Positions 47,434-58,101 of a stretch of 64,000 nt of DNA are shown one piece after another. Each line of letters opens with the position of its first letter. The stretch's first letter is position 1. The translations under genes and the position numbers were made by a program. Source of the stretch: Marinibactrum halimedae (GTDB lineage Bacteria > Pseudomonadota > Gammaproteobacteria > Pseudomonadales > Cellvibrionaceae). The DNA lies in contig NZ_JAJQVM010000006.1 of NCBI RefSeq assembly GCF_021234875.1, positions 62,001 to 126,000 of the forward strand. The letters are read 5' to 3'. The notes beneath the pieces are model-generated. The model was not told the DNA's origin, did not search any database, and saw nothing but the letters and a program-made list of their open reading frames with translations.

Positions 47434-47486
47434 ACGAGTGTGATGAAGGTCACAACTAAAAATCATCATTCACACTCGTATTTTTC
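47434..47486 (+). terminator. Possible terminator of xseA overlapping a CRP site
   Basis: ACGAGTGTGA at 47434-47443 and TCACACTCGT at 47470-47479 are exact complements with a 26-base loop, followed by ATTTTT. It lies about 170 bases after the xseA stop. The long loop and the CRP site inside it make the role ambiguous. Confidence 0.4.
47439..47454. promoter_or_regulatory. CRP (cAMP receptor protein) binding site
   Basis: TGTGATGAAGGTCACA is an exact TGTGA-N6-TCACA match. A TATTTT at 47479-47484 would put a transcription start near 47491, with the CRP centre about 44 bases upstream, close to the class II position. Confidence 0.6.
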
Positions 47487-47686
47487 CTAGAGAAAGAATA
47501 ATCACATTCCGTTTCTGGCAACGTGTCAATAGAGTTTTCACTTAGTCTGCTTTTAGCATTCACGGTTAAAAACTTCCGCACTGCCGAATCACGGCCAATC
47601 AATGTCAGTCTTAGGGCACTAAATGGCATAGCACAATGCCAAATTCACAATACGTGAAGCAAACAGAAAAGAAAGTTCTCAAGCTC

Positions 47687-47728
47687 ATTCTTTTTTGGAC
47701 GATGTAAAAAAGAATAAGAACTTTTTTA
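47687..47728 (+). terminator. A/T-rich hairpin followed by T-run upstream of the chemoreceptor
   Basis: ATTCTTTTTT at 47687-47696 pairs exactly with AAAAAAGAAT at 47706-47715 (9-base loop). AAGAACTTTTTT follows. It could end a short RNA started at the CRP-associated promoter. Confidence 0.35.
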
Positions 47729-47878
47729 CATGCTCTTTCATCGCTGTCTTTAAAACGATGCAAAAGCAATAGAACACAGTGCCAACTGAATTAGAGTTTA
47801 AAAATTACCGTAGGGTGTGACTACCAACCTGGCAGATATCAAACTGGCAGACAATATTTTAAATGTATTAGGAGCAAC

Positions 47879-49798
47879 ATGAGCCATTTTGCCCGCATCT
47901 CTGTACGGCGCAAATTAATCGCCGCGTTTGTCGCAACGGTTATCATTACCGCCGCGCTTTTGACCACTTTATCGGTCACCACCATTTTTGATTTAACCAA
48001 AGAGCGATTGGAACAATCCGAGCTACCAGAACTTATGGGCCGGATTACAGTGGAATTAGAAAAAGAAGTGTTACTTCTGGAAAATGGCGCTCAATCTCTT
48101 GCCGAAGATCCATCCATCCTCAATAGCTTGGATACCCTTGAAGCAAATGAATTAGAAGCATTGATTGTTACTAAGCTAAATATATTTCGTCGGCAATACA
48201 ATGCTTCCACTATGTCTTTTGCAGACCGAAAAAGTGGGCGCTTTTGGAATGAAGATGGCTTTTTACGCGTCCTGGAGCCAGGTGAAGATCAATGGTTTTA
48301 CGACTACCGCAACAGCGGCAAAGAGAAAAGCAACTCCATTTTCACAGAGCCCAACGGATCAACCACCGCGTACATTAATTTTCAGCAACTTAACGGGCGT
48401 GGTCTAGCAGGCTTAGGCAAAGACATTCAAGCATGGGAACACATTCTAAAAAACTATCGCATTCGCGACAGTGGTTATGTTTACGTTACCAACGCCGAAG
48501 GCCAGGTCATTTTGCACCCCGATGCCAGCATGGTCGGCAGAGCTTCTCTGGACAGTAAGTATGGCCGAAACAGCGCTCAAGCGTTGATGAACGATGAACC
48601 ATTCAGCCTCATAGAAACCCATCAAGATAAGGTGGAAGTGATCGCCGCTCGTTACCGTATGGGTGCCACTGGCTGGTTGGTTATTGCGCAAGTCCCCAAG
48701 GCAGAAGTGTATGCCGATGCGGTAACCGCCAGAAATCAGCAAATCCTCTTGGCTACAGGCGCCACTCTTTTGGTTTCGATTCTCGCGATGTTTTTCTCAC
48801 AAACCATCAGCAACCCCATCAGTAACATCGCCCAAATTTTTGAGGATTTAGGCCAAGGCAATGCCTCTCTTTCAAGCCGAGTCCCAGAGGGCAGCCACGC
48901 AGAATTATCCGCTCTGGCAAAAGGGTTTAATGCCTTTGTGAGCAAAATTCAAAATACGGTTGTGGCGGTTCGAGACACCTCTGAACAATTACACCAGCAG
49001 GTAAACATTTGCACAGATTTGGTCTCTAACACTCATCAACAAGGTCAATTACAACAAGAGCACACCACTCATATCGCAACGGCAATTCACGAAATGGAAG
49101 CCACTGTAGAAGACATTGCCGGAAATGCCGCCCGCGCCGCCCAAAGTGCTGATAACGCCAACAGCGATGCACAAGGAGGTTCCCAAGTAGCCAATGCCGC
49201 TGTAGAACGCATCACTGAGTTGAAAGGTACCATTTCTGCCGTTGCCGAAGTCATTGAAAGCTTGGTCGAGGACGTTGCCTCTATCAGCGGTATATTGGAC
49301 GTGATTAACGCGATTTCTGAACAAACCAACCTATTGGCCCTAAACGCAGCTATCGAGGCAGCCCGTGCCGGTGAACATGGGCGTGGCTTTGCGGTGGTTG
49401 CCGATGAAGTTCGTCAATTAGCACAAAGAACACGCACTTCCACACAAGACATCGAAGTGCTCATCGACAAGCTGCGTAATCAATCCGAGAAAGCCGTCAG
49501 CAGCGTGGAAAATAGCACGTCACAATCCGATGAAAGTGTGCACGCGATGAGCAATACCCACGACAAGCTCGATGCCATTGCCAATTCTATTGAAGATTTG
49601 AGGGACGTGAGCAGTCTTGTTGCCGTCGCGACGGAAGAACAAGCCGCCGTCGTTCGTGAAGTCTCTGGCAACATCACTAAGATCCATAATATTTCTGAAG
49701 ACACATTGGCCACCTCAGAGCAACTTGCCAATGCAAATGATCAGTTAAATGCAGTTGCTAAAGCCCTAGACGACCTCATGCAAGACTTCCACGTATAA
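47879..49798 (+). CDS. Methyl-accepting chemotaxis protein (Cache sensor)
   Basis: 639 residues: membrane segment at about 12-34, a periplasmic double-Cache-like sensor at about 35-285 ([34 protein letters not shown] is the membrane-proximal Cache signature), a second segment at about 287-308, HAMP, then the cytoplasmic signalling domain with [43 protein letters not shown] near residue 484, which contacts CheA/CheW. There is no C-terminal CheR-binding pentapeptide. The ligand is unknown; Cache chemoreceptors often sense amino or organic acids. Start has AGGAG six bases upstream. It probably feeds the flagellar motor encoded in part at the left end. Confidence 0.94.
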   Translation: MSHFARISVRRKLIAAFVATVIITAALLTTLSVTTIFDLTKERLEQSELPELMGRITVELEKEVLLLENGAQSLAEDPSILNSLDTLEANELEALIVTKLNIFRRQYNASTMSFADRKSGRFWNEDGFLRVLEPGEDQWFYDYRNSGKEKSNSIFTEPNGSTTAYINFQQLNGRGLAGLGKDIQAWEHILKNYRIRDSGYVYVTNAEGQVILHPDASMVGRASLDSKYGRNSAQALMNDEPFSLIETHQDKVEVIAARYRMGATGWLVIAQVPKAEVYADAVTARNQQILLATGATLLVSILAMFFSQTISNPISNIAQIFEDLGQGNASLSSRVPEGSHAELSALAKGFNAFVSKIQNTVVAVRDTSEQLHQQVNICTDLVSNTHQQGQLQQEHTTHIATAIHEMEATVEDIAGNAARAAQSADNANSDAQGGSQVANAAVERITELKGTISAVAEVIESLVEDVASISGILDVINAISEQTNLLALNAAIEAARAGEHGRGFAVVADEVRQLAQRTRTSTQDIEVLIDKLRNQSEKAVSSVENSTSQSDESVHAMSNTHDKLDAIANSIEDLRDVSSLVAVATEEQAAVVREVSGNITKIHNISEDTLATSEQLANANDQLNAVAKALDDLMQDFHV

Positions 49799-49813
49799 AA
49801 GCTTTCACTCTTC

Positions 49814-49855
49814 AAATACACTCATCGGCCTAATCTTAGGCCTTTGAGTGTATTT
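49814..49855. terminator. Strong bidirectional terminator after the chemoreceptor gene
   Basis: AAATACACTCA, two mismatched bases, GGCCTA, ATCT loop, TAGGCC, two mismatches, TGAGTGTATTT: a 17-bp interrupted stem starting 16 bases after the stop codon, with T-rich sequence inside the 3' arm. Confidence 0.75.
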
Positions 49856-50376
49856 ACCTACCTATCTCTCATCCTTCATGCCAAATCATCTCCTCGTTAC
49901 GTTCAAAGCACCTTAACCATTTCGCATTACGGGGTTTGATTAGAGCAACCTTGTCAAAAGCCACTATATTTAAGCGATATACATCATTAAATAAAAATTT
50001 AGGCGCCAATTTTTCAGATTAACTCAACAATGGTTTTCTCATAAAACAGTAAGCGCTAATATACTCTCGTGTGCACAAGAAATAGCATGGTTACCGTTGA
50101 GTAAAACCGTCGAATTGTGCCAAAAAGGAAAGATAATAAACGCTTATTCGGTCTACGACATCGTGGCTATGTTGTGAAGATCATATGTTGTGAGGAACAA
50201 AAGGCTGGTTTAGACTCGCTCTCAACAATGTGAGCTAAATAGACACTCAATCTGATCAGAATCGCCACTTACTTTTTGTCTCGATGCTGTACAAAGAAAA
50301 AAGCTCAGTTGTTAACCAGTGACGAGTTACAACAAGCAGTACCGAATAATAAGCACAATAAAAACGGAGTATAAGA
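49856..50376. other. Leader region of the TonB-dependent receptor gene
   Basis: About 520 AT-rich bases. I looked for a Fur box, a cobalamin riboswitch and clear operators and found none. TATTTAAG and TAATATACT stretches could be -10 elements but have no paired -35. Confidence 0.45.
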
Positions 50377-52857
50377 ATGTCACAAACACCCTGGATGAAA
50401 TCCGCTTTGGCTCTATCCATTGCCTCAACTATCGCTACCACAATCGCCTCTCATTCCTACGCGCAAGATGACCAACCTCACAGAACCCTCGAAGAAGTGG
50501 TCGTGACGGCTCAGAAACGTACAGAAAGCTTGCAAGATGTCCCAATCTCAATCAGTGCCGTATCTGGTGAAAAACTCGCCGATGCCGGCATTGAGAAAAT
50601 TGAAGATATCATTAGCTTCATTCCCAACATTCATATGACTGAATCCGGGCTGAGTACACAGCTGCGTATTCGGGGCATGGGCAGTGGTAATAACCAAGCC
50701 TTTGAACAATCCGTTGGGCAATACGTTGATGGCGTCTACTACGGTAGACCTCAACTGCTCCGAGCACCCTTCTTGGATCTTGCCAGTGTAGAAGTGCTCA
50801 GAGGCCCACAGAGCGTTCTGTTCGGTAAGAACTCCATCGCGGGTGCCATCAACATGCGCACTGCACGCCCAACCGATGAGTTTGAAGGCTTTATCAGCGC
50901 CAATTACGCTCCTGCTCAAAATCAACAAGAGCTGACCGGCGTAGTTTCAGGCCCAATAACCGATACCTTAAGAGCACGTCTAGCCCTTCGTAGCTATACC
51001 GAAGATGGCTGGATGGAAAATACCCTTCTAGATAAAGACAGCCCTGCCAGAGATGAGCAATCGGCCCGTTTAACCCTAGATTGGACACCAACCGATTCAC
51101 TCTCCCTCTCTTTGAAGCTTGAGCAAAATACGTTTGACGGAGAAGGTCGCCAGCTGGAGATTATCGAAGACAACCCAAGCCCACAGTCTCTGTCGCAAAT
51201 TGCTGGAGTCTCTGATCCCAACACTGCCGCTTTTTTGGATCAATTCCCTTCCACTTACAGCAATATTGCCAGTGTTTTGTTTAATCAGCCCGCCTTTGAG
51301 GCAGAACAAAATTTCGAACGACAAGCCAATGTGGATGAGTTCAGTAACAATGACATGTCCAACTATACGTTTAACGCAGAATACCAGTTAGGCGAGAATA
51401 CCCTTAACTGGGTGACAGGTTGGGTGGAATATGAATACGATGAGCTTTGTGATTGCGACTTCACTTCCGCAGACAGCTTCCAAGTATTCTTAAATGAAGA
51501 ATTCGAACAATTCAGTCAAGAGATTCGTATTACCTCCCCTACCGGTGGCACAGTGGAGTGGATTGCAGGGGCTTTCTATCAAGAATACGACATGACCTAC
51601 GACGAAGATTTCATCATCTCCGATGGCGGTCTACTGGCCACGGCGGTGAATGGTAGATATAACAACTTGATTGATCTCGGCAATTTTGGTACACGCCGCT
51701 TATACGAGCAAACTTCTGAAGCTTGGTCAGTCTTCGCACAAGCCACTTGGAACATCAGCGATACATTACGATTAACATTGGGGGGGCGTTTTACCGAAGA
51801 AGACAAAGAAGGCGCTCGCAGCATGACCATCGTGGATTTCAGCGATGGCAGCATCCCCGCCGCCGTTACTGACAGCGTCAACTGTAGTCCTGGCACTTTC
51901 ACCAATATCAGCGAAACTTTCTCTATTCCCTGCGTCATCAACAACGTGTTTGGTGTTGACACACAACAGGCCAGTACCGGTAACCGAGGTAACAACTTGG
52001 TAGGTGATCGAACCGAGCGCGAATTCACCCCCCTTGTGAACCTCCAATGGGACGCCACCGATGATTTAATGGTCTACGCTGCTTACACCGAAGGCTTTAA
52101 GGCCGGTGGCTTTGACACACGATCCAACTCCAACGCCGTCTTCGAGTTTGAAGATGAGGGCGCAACGGCTTACGAAATCGGTTTCAAAAGCTCATTGTTT
52201 GGTGGAGAGGCAGAGTTAAACGGTGCATTCTTCTATACCGAGTACGATAACTTACAGGTCAGCCAATTTGATGGCGCTATTGGTTTTAATGTTGTTAACG
52301 CAGCAGAATCTGTGATTCAAGGTTTTGAGCTAGATGGCCGATGGGCAGCAACTGACTACCTTACCGTGAGTTATGGACTTGCCTACAACGACTTTGAATA
52401 CACAAATTTCCCTGTCGGCGGCTGTTACCAGGGCGAAACGCCTAACGGCATTGATATTGATGGCGATGGCACCCTAGACACCTGTGATTACACCGGTCGC
52501 TCTGGGACATTTGCACCAAAGAAAACATTTAACTTAGGTGCTGAGTACATTCGCCCCATCACCAGTGATATCAATTTCCGCTCATTGTTTGATGCACAAT
52601 ATGTCGACAATCACGATGTGCACGAAAACCAAGACCCTAAATACGATATCGATCCTTACACAACCGTTAATCTTCGTGTAGGTATCGAATCCGAAAGCTG
52701 GGCAGTGGCACTTGTTGGTAAAAACCTTACAGACGAGTCGGTGCTTACCTATGTGAGTAATGCTCCCCTTTCTGACAGTGTTTTTGGTACCAATACTTAC
52801 TATGGCTTCTTAAGAAGACCACGCAGTGTGGCCGTTGAAGGGACTTATCGTTTCTAA
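50377..52857 (+). CDS. TonB-dependent outer-membrane receptor
   Basis: An 826-residue outer-membrane beta-barrel that imports a ligand using TonB energy. Signal peptide (SALALSIASTIATTIASHSYAQ), then the TonB-box-like EEVVVTAQKR and the plug (LQDVPISISAVSGEKLADAGIEKIEDIISFIPNI; LRIRGMGSG; VEVLRGPQSVLFGKNSIAGAINMRTARPTDEFEG), then a barrel with many alternating aromatic strands, ending in the terminal Phe (VEGTYRF). EGFKAGGFDTRS and APKKTFNLGAEY are typical of the iron-complex-type receptors abundant in marine gammaproteobacteria and sphingomonads, many of which carry carbohydrates or other compounds. The substrate cannot be read. It is monocistronic with a strong terminator. Confidence 0.93.
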   Translation: MSQTPWMKSALALSIASTIATTIASHSYAQDDQPHRTLEEVVVTAQKRTESLQDVPISISAVSGEKLADAGIEKIEDIISFIPNIHMTESGLSTQLRIRGMGSGNNQAFEQSVGQYVDGVYYGRPQLLRAPFLDLASVEVLRGPQSVLFGKNSIAGAINMRTARPTDEFEGFISANYAPAQNQQELTGVVSGPITDTLRARLALRSYTEDGWMENTLLDKDSPARDEQSARLTLDWTPTDSLSLSLKLEQNTFDGEGRQLEIIEDNPSPQSLSQIAGVSDPNTAAFLDQFPSTYSNIASVLFNQPAFEAEQNFERQANVDEFSNNDMSNYTFNAEYQLGENTLNWVTGWVEYEYDELCDCDFTSADSFQVFLNEEFEQFSQEIRITSPTGGTVEWIAGAFYQEYDMTYDEDFIISDGGLLATAVNGRYNNLIDLGNFGTRRLYEQTSEAWSVFAQATWNISDTLRLTLGGRFTEEDKEGARSMTIVDFSDGSIPAAVTDSVNCSPGTFTNISETFSIPCVINNVFGVDTQQASTGNRGNNLVGDRTEREFTPLVNLQWDATDDLMVYAAYTEGFKAGGFDTRSNSNAVFEFEDEGATAYEIGFKSSLFGGEAELNGAFFYTEYDNLQVSQFDGAIGFNVVNAAESVIQGFELDGRWAATDYLTVSYGLAYNDFEYTNFPVGGCYQGETPNGIDIDGDGTLDTCDYTGRSGTFAPKKTFNLGAEYIRPITSDINFRSLFDAQYVDNHDVHENQDPKYDIDPYTTVNLRVGIESESWAVALVGKNLTDESVLTYVSNAPLSDSVFGTNTYYGFLRRPRSVAVEGTYRF

Positions 52858-52894
52858 ACCCGGCCATATTTCTAATTGTGCTGCAGGCAAAAAA

Positions 52895-52923
52895 ATACCC
52901 CGATAAATCGGGGTATTTTTTTT
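52895..52923. terminator. Bidirectional terminator between the TonB-dependent receptor and der
   Basis: ATACCCCGAT, two-base AA loop region, ATCGGGGTAT: a perfect 10-bp stem flanked by A-run and T-run (TTTTTTTT). It lies 38 bases after the receptor stop and serves both convergent transcripts. Confidence 0.9.
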
Positions 52924-52977
52924 CTGATTGATTACTGCTTAATTTTCGTCACCATTAAAGGCCATGTGGGTTTACCA

Positions 52978-54423
52978 TTACTTTTTCGGTGACTTCGATT
53001 TTTGCGAACGACCGCCTAACTTCGCACGATCATTCCTTCCGCGACCATTCTTTTCAATCAATCGCTTTTGTTTTTGCTGATCTTTTGGTGACAGTTTGCT
53101 TTTACGACCAGCAAAGGGATTATCGGACGATTTAAACTCAAATCGAATGGGGGTGCCATGTAAGTCTAAAACTCGACGAAAGGTTTTTTCTAAATAACGC
53201 TTGTAGTGTTTTGGTAGAGCATCCGTCTGATTACCGTGCACCACAACAATCGGTGGATTACTGCCACCGGCATGAGCATAACGCAGTTTAATCCGTCGCC
53301 CATTCACTAATGGTGGCTGGTGGACACTCACCGCATCCTCCAAAATCCGGGTCAAACGGTTCGTGGATAACGTACTGGTTGCCGAGTGATAAGCTCGTTC
53401 GATGGATTCATACAAGTGCCCAACGTTGGTACCGTGTAAGGCAGAAATAAAATGCACGTCAGCAAAGTCAATAAACTGTAAGCGGCGATCAAGCTCTCGT
53501 TTAATATGAGCCTTATGGTCTTCTTCCAGCCCATCCCACTTATTCAAGGCCACTACCAGCGCTCGCCCCGAATCAATCACCTGTCCCATTAAGTGTAAGT
53601 CTTGATCCACAATACTTTCACTGGCATCCATCAGCAACACCACAACATTGGCATCATCAATGGCTTGCAGGGTTTTCACAATAGAGAATTTCTCTACCGT
53701 CAAGGAAACATTTTTACGACGGCGCACACCGGCTGTATCGATCAATGTATAGGGCTTATCATGACGTGTGTAATTAATGTACACACTGTCGCGTGTGGTA
53801 CCGGGCATGTCGAATACCACGACGCGATCTTCGCCCAACAAGCGATTCACTAACGTGGATTTTCCCACATTCGGTCGACCTACCACGGCGATTTTGATGC
53901 CTGTGGCTTCGTCTTCTTCCTCAACTTTTTCTTCAGGCAGAGTATCCAAGACCTCTGCCATCATACTCTTCACACCTCGACCGTGAGTCGCTGTAGTAGG
54001 GAATAACTCCCCCAGACCCAGCTCGTAAAAAGGTGCAACCGCAATATCATGGTTAGCGCCATCAATTTTATTCGCCACCACATAGACTGGCTTGCCCTGA
54101 GTACGCAGATAGTTACCGATACTTTGGTCTGTCGGAGTTAAGCCTGCGCGGCAATCCACCACAAACAACACAATGTCTGCCTCTTGAATTGCTAGAAGCG
54201 ATTGCTCTGCCATAGCAGAGTCAATACCCTCTTCCTCACCACTTAAGCCGCCGGTATCCACAACCATAAAGCGGCGATTGTGCATAAACGCTTCACCGTA
54301 TTTTCGGTCACGGGTAAGGCCCGCAAAGTCGGCTACTAGCGCATCTCGGCTACGAGTAAGCTGATTGAACAACGTTGATTTGCCAACATTCGGGCGGCCC
54401 ACCAGGGCAATAACAGGTAACAT
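52978..54423 (-). CDS. der: Ribosome-assembly GTPase Der (EngA)
   Basis: Der has two tandem G domains and a KH-like C-terminus and is needed for 50S assembly. Start at the ATG at 54423 ([39 protein letters not shown]); the longer frame adds 36 residues without support. G domain 1: [19 protein letters not shown] domain 2 near residue 180: [49 protein letters not shown]. The basic tail follows ([26 protein letters not shown]). 481 residues, standard. 265 bases separate it from bamB. Confidence 0.97.
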   Translation of the reverse strand: MLPVIALVGRPNVGKSTLFNQLTRSRDALVADFAGLTRDRKYGEAFMHNRRFMVVDTGGLSGEEEGIDSAMAEQSLLAIQEADIVLFVVDCRAGLTPTDQSIGNYLRTQGKPVYVVANKIDGANHDIAVAPFYELGLGELFPTTATHGRGVKSMMAEVLDTLPEEKVEEEDEATGIKIAVVGRPNVGKSTLVNRLLGEDRVVVFDMPGTTRDSVYINYTRHDKPYTLIDTAGVRRRKNVSLTVEKFSIVKTLQAIDDANVVVLLMDASESIVDQDLHLMGQVIDSGRALVVALNKWDGLEEDHKAHIKRELDRRLQFIDFADVHFISALHGTNVGHLYESIERAYHSATSTLSTNRLTRILEDAVSVHQPPLVNGRRIKLRYAHAGGSNPPIVVVHGNQTDALPKHYKRYLEKTFRRVLDLHGTPIRFEFKSSDNPFAGRKSKLSPKDQQKQKRLIEKNGRGRNDRAKLGGRSQKSKSPKK

Positions 54424-54688
54424 AGTGTGAGACCAAACTCCGGAGGTTTGTGTTTTTTGGGTTATGGGATATCTGAGGGGGCGTATTCTAGGGAAAAAGC
54501 ACTCTAATGTCTTCAATAGAGCCAGAAACAAAATACAACCGAAGTAAAATAAAAAAGATAGGAGTAAAGAAAGGAGCTACCTTATGTTTCATACCACTAA
54601 TGCTGGTTCCGTACCCGACAAAAATACTTTCGACTAAGATATTTTCAACTAAAGATATTTTTATCCAGCACGGAACTGATATAGCGGA

Positions 54689-55864
54689 CTAGCTTTCTGA
54701 AGCCGACTCAATCACCAATGAAGATAAGTCACCATCGTTATCAAGAACATAGATGTGTTCATCATTGACCAACAATGGCGAACGCACACCACTGCCGTCT
54801 ACTTTATCACGCCCCAGATACTCACCCGTTGCGGCATCCAGTACATGAACATACCCATCAGCGTCTGCTACAACGACATAACCGTCTACGTATACGGGCC
54901 CTGTGAGTGAACGACGAATCATTTGATCATTACGCCATTCTTCTTGACCATTACCGGCACTGACAGCAACAACGATATCTTCATCCGTGGTATAGAAAAC
55001 ACGCCCGGCACCCGCCCCTAAGTTTTTATAGGTTGATGCTTCTTGAGCCCAAAGGCCTCGACCATTAGCCCGGCTCAATGCCACCAAGCGGCCTTGATAG
55101 CTTGCAGCAAATAAAATATCGCCCACCAGCATTGGCGAACCATCGATATCCACCACACGCTCTAGATCTGTTCTACCTTTTGGAATCGCCACACGCTGAT
55201 CCCAGATTGGCAAACCGGTATCGGCTTCCAACGCAACCACTTTGCCATTGGCAAAACCCGCATACACAGCATTGTCGGTTAGTAATGGTGAAGCCGTACC
55301 TCGCAAAGTCAAAGCCGGTAGCGTGTTATCAAAGAGCCAACGTTGTTCGCCAGTATCAACATCCAGACCAAAAATACGGCCATCAGAAGTATGGACAATC
55401 ACCACACGTCCATCCGTTTTTGGGGCCGAAAGCACTTCACTGCTCACCTGCTGTCGCCACAGTTCCGAACCATCTTCAGTACTGAGTGCAATGACTTCGC
55501 CATCGTAGGTACCGACGGTAACCAAGTTAAATGCTGCCCCCACCCCTCCAGAGGTTTCCGCATCTAATTTGGCTTTCCAAAGGCGCTTTCCAGATGCAAC
55601 CTCAAAGGCTCGTACATTACCGGCAATATCAGTGGTATAGATACGATCTCCGACAATAGTCGGCGCCAAACGGGTATAGCGCACATCCTGGCCTTTACCG
55701 GTTCCGCTCTTCCAGTCACGATCAATAACAACCTTCTTTTCATCCAAATCCACCAGCTTAGCGGGGGACAATTCTTTATCGTTATCCGAACAGGCCATGA
55801 GCCCACTGAATACGAAAGCAGCGAAAAAAACACGTACGGAAAACGGCAACTGACTAACCTGCAC
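54689..55864 (-). CDS. bamB: Outer-membrane assembly lipoprotein BamB
   Basis: BamB is a lipoprotein of the BAM complex that inserts outer-membrane proteins. The start is decided by a perfect AGGAGGT six bases before a GTG at 55864; upstream TTG codons lack this. The protein then opens MQVSQLPFSVRVFFAAFVFSGLMAC: a signal peptide with lipobox LMAC. The rest is an eight-bladed PQQ-type propeller with repeated AxDxxTGxxxW-like units (VASGKRLWKAKL, TEDGSELWRQQV, VDTGEQRWLFDN, LEADTGLPIWDQRV, NGQEEWRND). 391 residues, standard. Between yfgM and der as usual. Confidence 0.96.
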   Translation of the reverse strand: MQVSQLPFSVRVFFAAFVFSGLMACSDNDKELSPAKLVDLDEKKVVIDRDWKSGTGKGQDVRYTRLAPTIVGDRIYTTDIAGNVRAFEVASGKRLWKAKLDAETSGGVGAAFNLVTVGTYDGEVIALSTEDGSELWRQQVSSEVLSAPKTDGRVVIVHTSDGRIFGLDVDTGEQRWLFDNTLPALTLRGTASPLLTDNAVYAGFANGKVVALEADTGLPIWDQRVAIPKGRTDLERVVDIDGSPMLVGDILFAASYQGRLVALSRANGRGLWAQEASTYKNLGAGAGRVFYTTDEDIVVAVSAGNGQEEWRNDQMIRRSLTGPVYVDGYVVVADADGYVHVLDAATGEYLGRDKVDGSGVRSPLLVNDEHIYVLDNDGDLSSLVIESASES

Positions 55865-55907
55865 CGAGTGACCTCCTATGGAAAACAATATATTCAACAG
55901 CTCGGTG

Positions 55908-56600
55908 CTATTGGGCTTCTGTGGTAGAGACTGCGTTGGTAGACGCTACGGCATGGTCATCCAATTTCATGGTGAGAAAATTACGACGCGATGATTGGTC
56001 GCTGGGCAAGGTATCTAAAGCCAGCTGGTAGGCTGTTCGGGCAGCATCACCCTCTCCCTTAGCTCGCAAAATATCGCCTCGAATTTCAGCATAAGTACTG
56101 GTTAACGCTTCCGCTTTAGGAGTCTGAACCAATGCCAAAGCTTCATCAAACTGCCCTTGAGCTGCCAGCACTCTCGCAAGACGAGGCTCAGCCACGGCCT
56201 GAATCACCTCACTCGGGTTACTTTCCAATACTCCTTTTAACTCAGTCACTGCCGTGTCTAAATCATTCGCATCCACGGCAAGTTTCGCCAACATTAATCC
56301 GGCACTTTCACCGTAGTAACTGTCTTTATGTGACTCTTTCAACTGACCGGCCAAATGCTTTGCAGTGGTAATTTTTTCGTCCGTCAATTCTGTGCCAGGT
56401 TCGGTGGCAACGGCTTCCATTAAATCTTGAAAAATTTCAGAACCCGCTTCCGCCTTCGCTTGCTGAGATGCGTTATACATGTCCCAGCCAAAATAAGCAC
56501 CCACCGCCAATACCACACCGGCTATCGTGGTTTTTCCATTCTCATTCCACCACCGCTTAAACGCTTCAATTTGTTCTTCTTCGGTCAAATGCGTGCTCAC
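55908..56600 (-). CDS. yfgM: YfgM-family TPR protein (SecYEG-associated)
   Basis: 230 residues with one N-terminal membrane segment (KTTIAGVVLAVGAYFGWDMY, about residues 24-43) and a periplasmic TPR domain. The opening THLTEEEQIEAFKRWWNENGKTT is typical of YfgM. In E. coli the protein binds SecYEG with PpiD and links secretion to periplasmic chaperones. GTG start with GGAGTAGGC upstream. It lies between hisS and bamB in the conserved order. Confidence 0.92.
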   Translation of the reverse strand: MSTHLTEEEQIEAFKRWWNENGKTTIAGVVLAVGAYFGWDMYNASQQAKAEAGSEIFQDLMEAVATEPGTELTDEKITTAKHLAGQLKESHKDSYYGESAGLMLAKLAVDANDLDTAVTELKGVLESNPSEVIQAVAEPRLARVLAAQGQFDEALALVQTPKAEALTSTYAEIRGDILRAKGEGDAARTAYQLALDTLPSDQSSRRNFLTMKLDDHAVASTNAVSTTEAQ

Positions 56601-56728
56601 CGCCTACTCCTAAAATTTTATATTGTATAAATTGACTGTCTTTGACTTACTGCCATTGTGATTGCTGATGCAGCGATTTAATGTTGTGTCACGCCTTATC
56701 ACTCAACTGATCACATTCACTCGATTAC

Positions 56729-57997
56729 TCACAATGCCTTCAGGGCATCAATTAAATCAACCCGAGATAGTGTTTCCTGTTCGCGGTCGTCACGCAGGTA
56801 TTTCAAACCAACAACACCTTGCTCAACTTCGTTTTCACCCAAAATAACGGCCACGTGGGCACCGCTTTTATCAGCCTTTTTAAGTTGGCTCTTAAAATTT
56901 CCCGCACCGCAATGCATGAAGACTCGTAGACCAGGGCATTGCTCTCTTAGTTCCTCTGCAAGCATCATTGCTGGCACAGTTACATTACCAACAGCCACAA
57001 CATAAGCATCGGCTTGCTGGCTTATGCCGTCAGGAACCACCCCCAAAGTGTCCAACAATAACACTAAACGCTCTACACCCATCGCAAAACCGACTGCAGG
57101 AACAGGCTTACCGCCTAATTGAGACGTGAGACCGTCATAACGACCACCGGCACATACGGTGCCCTGAGCACCCAAGTCGGTCGTTACCCACTCAAAAACC
57201 GTATTGTTGTAATAATCGAGCCCTCTCACCAACCGAGGATTCACCTTATAGGAGATATTGGCCGCCTCCAACAATGCTTTTAATTGCTCAAAATGTGCTT
57301 GGCTCTGATCGTCGAGAAAATCTAAAATACTAGGGGCACCCTCCAGTAAAGACTGAGTTGTGGGGTCTTTACTGTCCAGAATACGCAACGGGTTTGTGGA
57401 TAATCTGCGCTGACTGTCTTCATCCAACTCGGATTCACGCTCCCCCAAGTACTCAACCAAAGCCGCTTTATACTGCGCTCGAGATTCTAGACTGCCAATA
57501 CTGTTGATTTCCAATTGTACCGCCTTTGAAATACCCAAAGCTGCCCAAAAACGCGCGGTCATCAACAATAATTCTGCATCAATATCTGGCCCTGCAATCC
57601 CAAAAGTTTCGACACCAATTTGATGAAACTGACGAAGCCGTCCTTTTTGTGGCTTTTCATATCGAAACATCGGCCCGGTGTACCACAAGCGCTGAGTTTG
57701 ATTATGCAATAAACCGTGTTGCTCACAGGCTCGAACACAGACCGCTGTTCCTTCAGGCCGCAAGGTTACACTTTCATCATTGCGATCATTAAAGGTGTAC
57801 ATTTCCTTTTCAACGATGTCGGTAACCTCACCGATAGATCGCTTAAAAAGCTCGGTTTTCTCTAAAATGGGAAAGCGAATTTCCTGATAACCGTAGCGTT
57901 CTATAACATCGGAAATGGTAGATTCAAGGTATTGCCACGTGGCAGATTCACCGGGCTTTAGGTCATTCATACCCCGGAGGGATTGTATTTTACTCAA
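56729..57997 (-). CDS. hisS: Histidyl-tRNA synthetase HisS
   Basis: A class II synthetase that charges tRNA-His (422 residues). Start is the TTG at 57997, with AGGA six bases upstream, giving [26 protein letters not shown], the family opening; the longer frame adds 29 alien residues. Motif 2 region: [26 protein letters not shown]. His-specific blocks: [17 protein letters not shown] and [28 protein letters not shown]. The C-terminal anticodon-binding domain has DAYVVAVGN and [32 protein letters not shown]. Confidence 0.97.
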   Translation of the reverse strand: MSKIQSLRGMNDLKPGESATWQYLESTISDVIERYGYQEIRFPILEKTELFKRSIGEVTDIVEKEMYTFNDRNDESVTLRPEGTAVCVRACEQHGLLHNQTQRLWYTGPMFRYEKPQKGRLRQFHQIGVETFGIAGPDIDAELLLMTARFWAALGISKAVQLEINSIGSLESRAQYKAALVEYLGERESELDEDSQRRLSTNPLRILDSKDPTTQSLLEGAPSILDFLDDQSQAHFEQLKALLEAANISYKVNPRLVRGLDYYNNTVFEWVTTDLGAQGTVCAGGRYDGLTSQLGGKPVPAVGFAMGVERLVLLLDTLGVVPDGISQQADAYVVAVGNVTVPAMMLAEELREQCPGLRVFMHCGAGNFKSQLKKADKSGAHVAVILGENEVEQGVVGLKYLRDDREQETLSRVDLIDALKAL

Positions 57998-58101
57998 GAG
58001 GGTTCCTAACTGTATCTTTGTATGATCATCGAAAATAAGAGGGTTGATTTTGCCATACCCTAATTTAAATCGCCCCAAGTCCACCCTTAGGGCGATGAAA
58101 G

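Larger units (their letters stand above)
47266..47878. other. Regulatory-rich region between xseA and the chemoreceptor gene
   Basis: About 610 bases without a protein gene. It holds a consensus CRP site (47439-47454), a long inverted repeat over it (47434-47479) ending in a T-run, a palindrome TGGCAT-N6-ATGCCA (47624-47641), an A/T-rich 10-bp hairpin followed by six T (47687-47728), and a direct repeat CTGGCAGA (47829-47836, 47844-47851) just before the gene. Confidence 0.6.

Noticed and set aside
47624-47641. TGGCAT...ATGCC read as a sigma-54 promoter for the chemoreceptor
   Set aside because: GG-to-GC spacing is 11 rather than 10, and the element is a symmetric palindrome, more like an operator. 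It lies about 240 bases from the gene.
50037-50376. Cobalamin or other riboswitch in the leader of the TonB-dependent receptor gene
   Set aside because: No conserved B12-box or related core sequence is visible.
54507-54692. 61-codon plus-strand frame in the der-bamB gap
   Set aside because: No ribosome site, no domain, antisense to the 3' end of bamB and partly built from a local AT-rich repeat.
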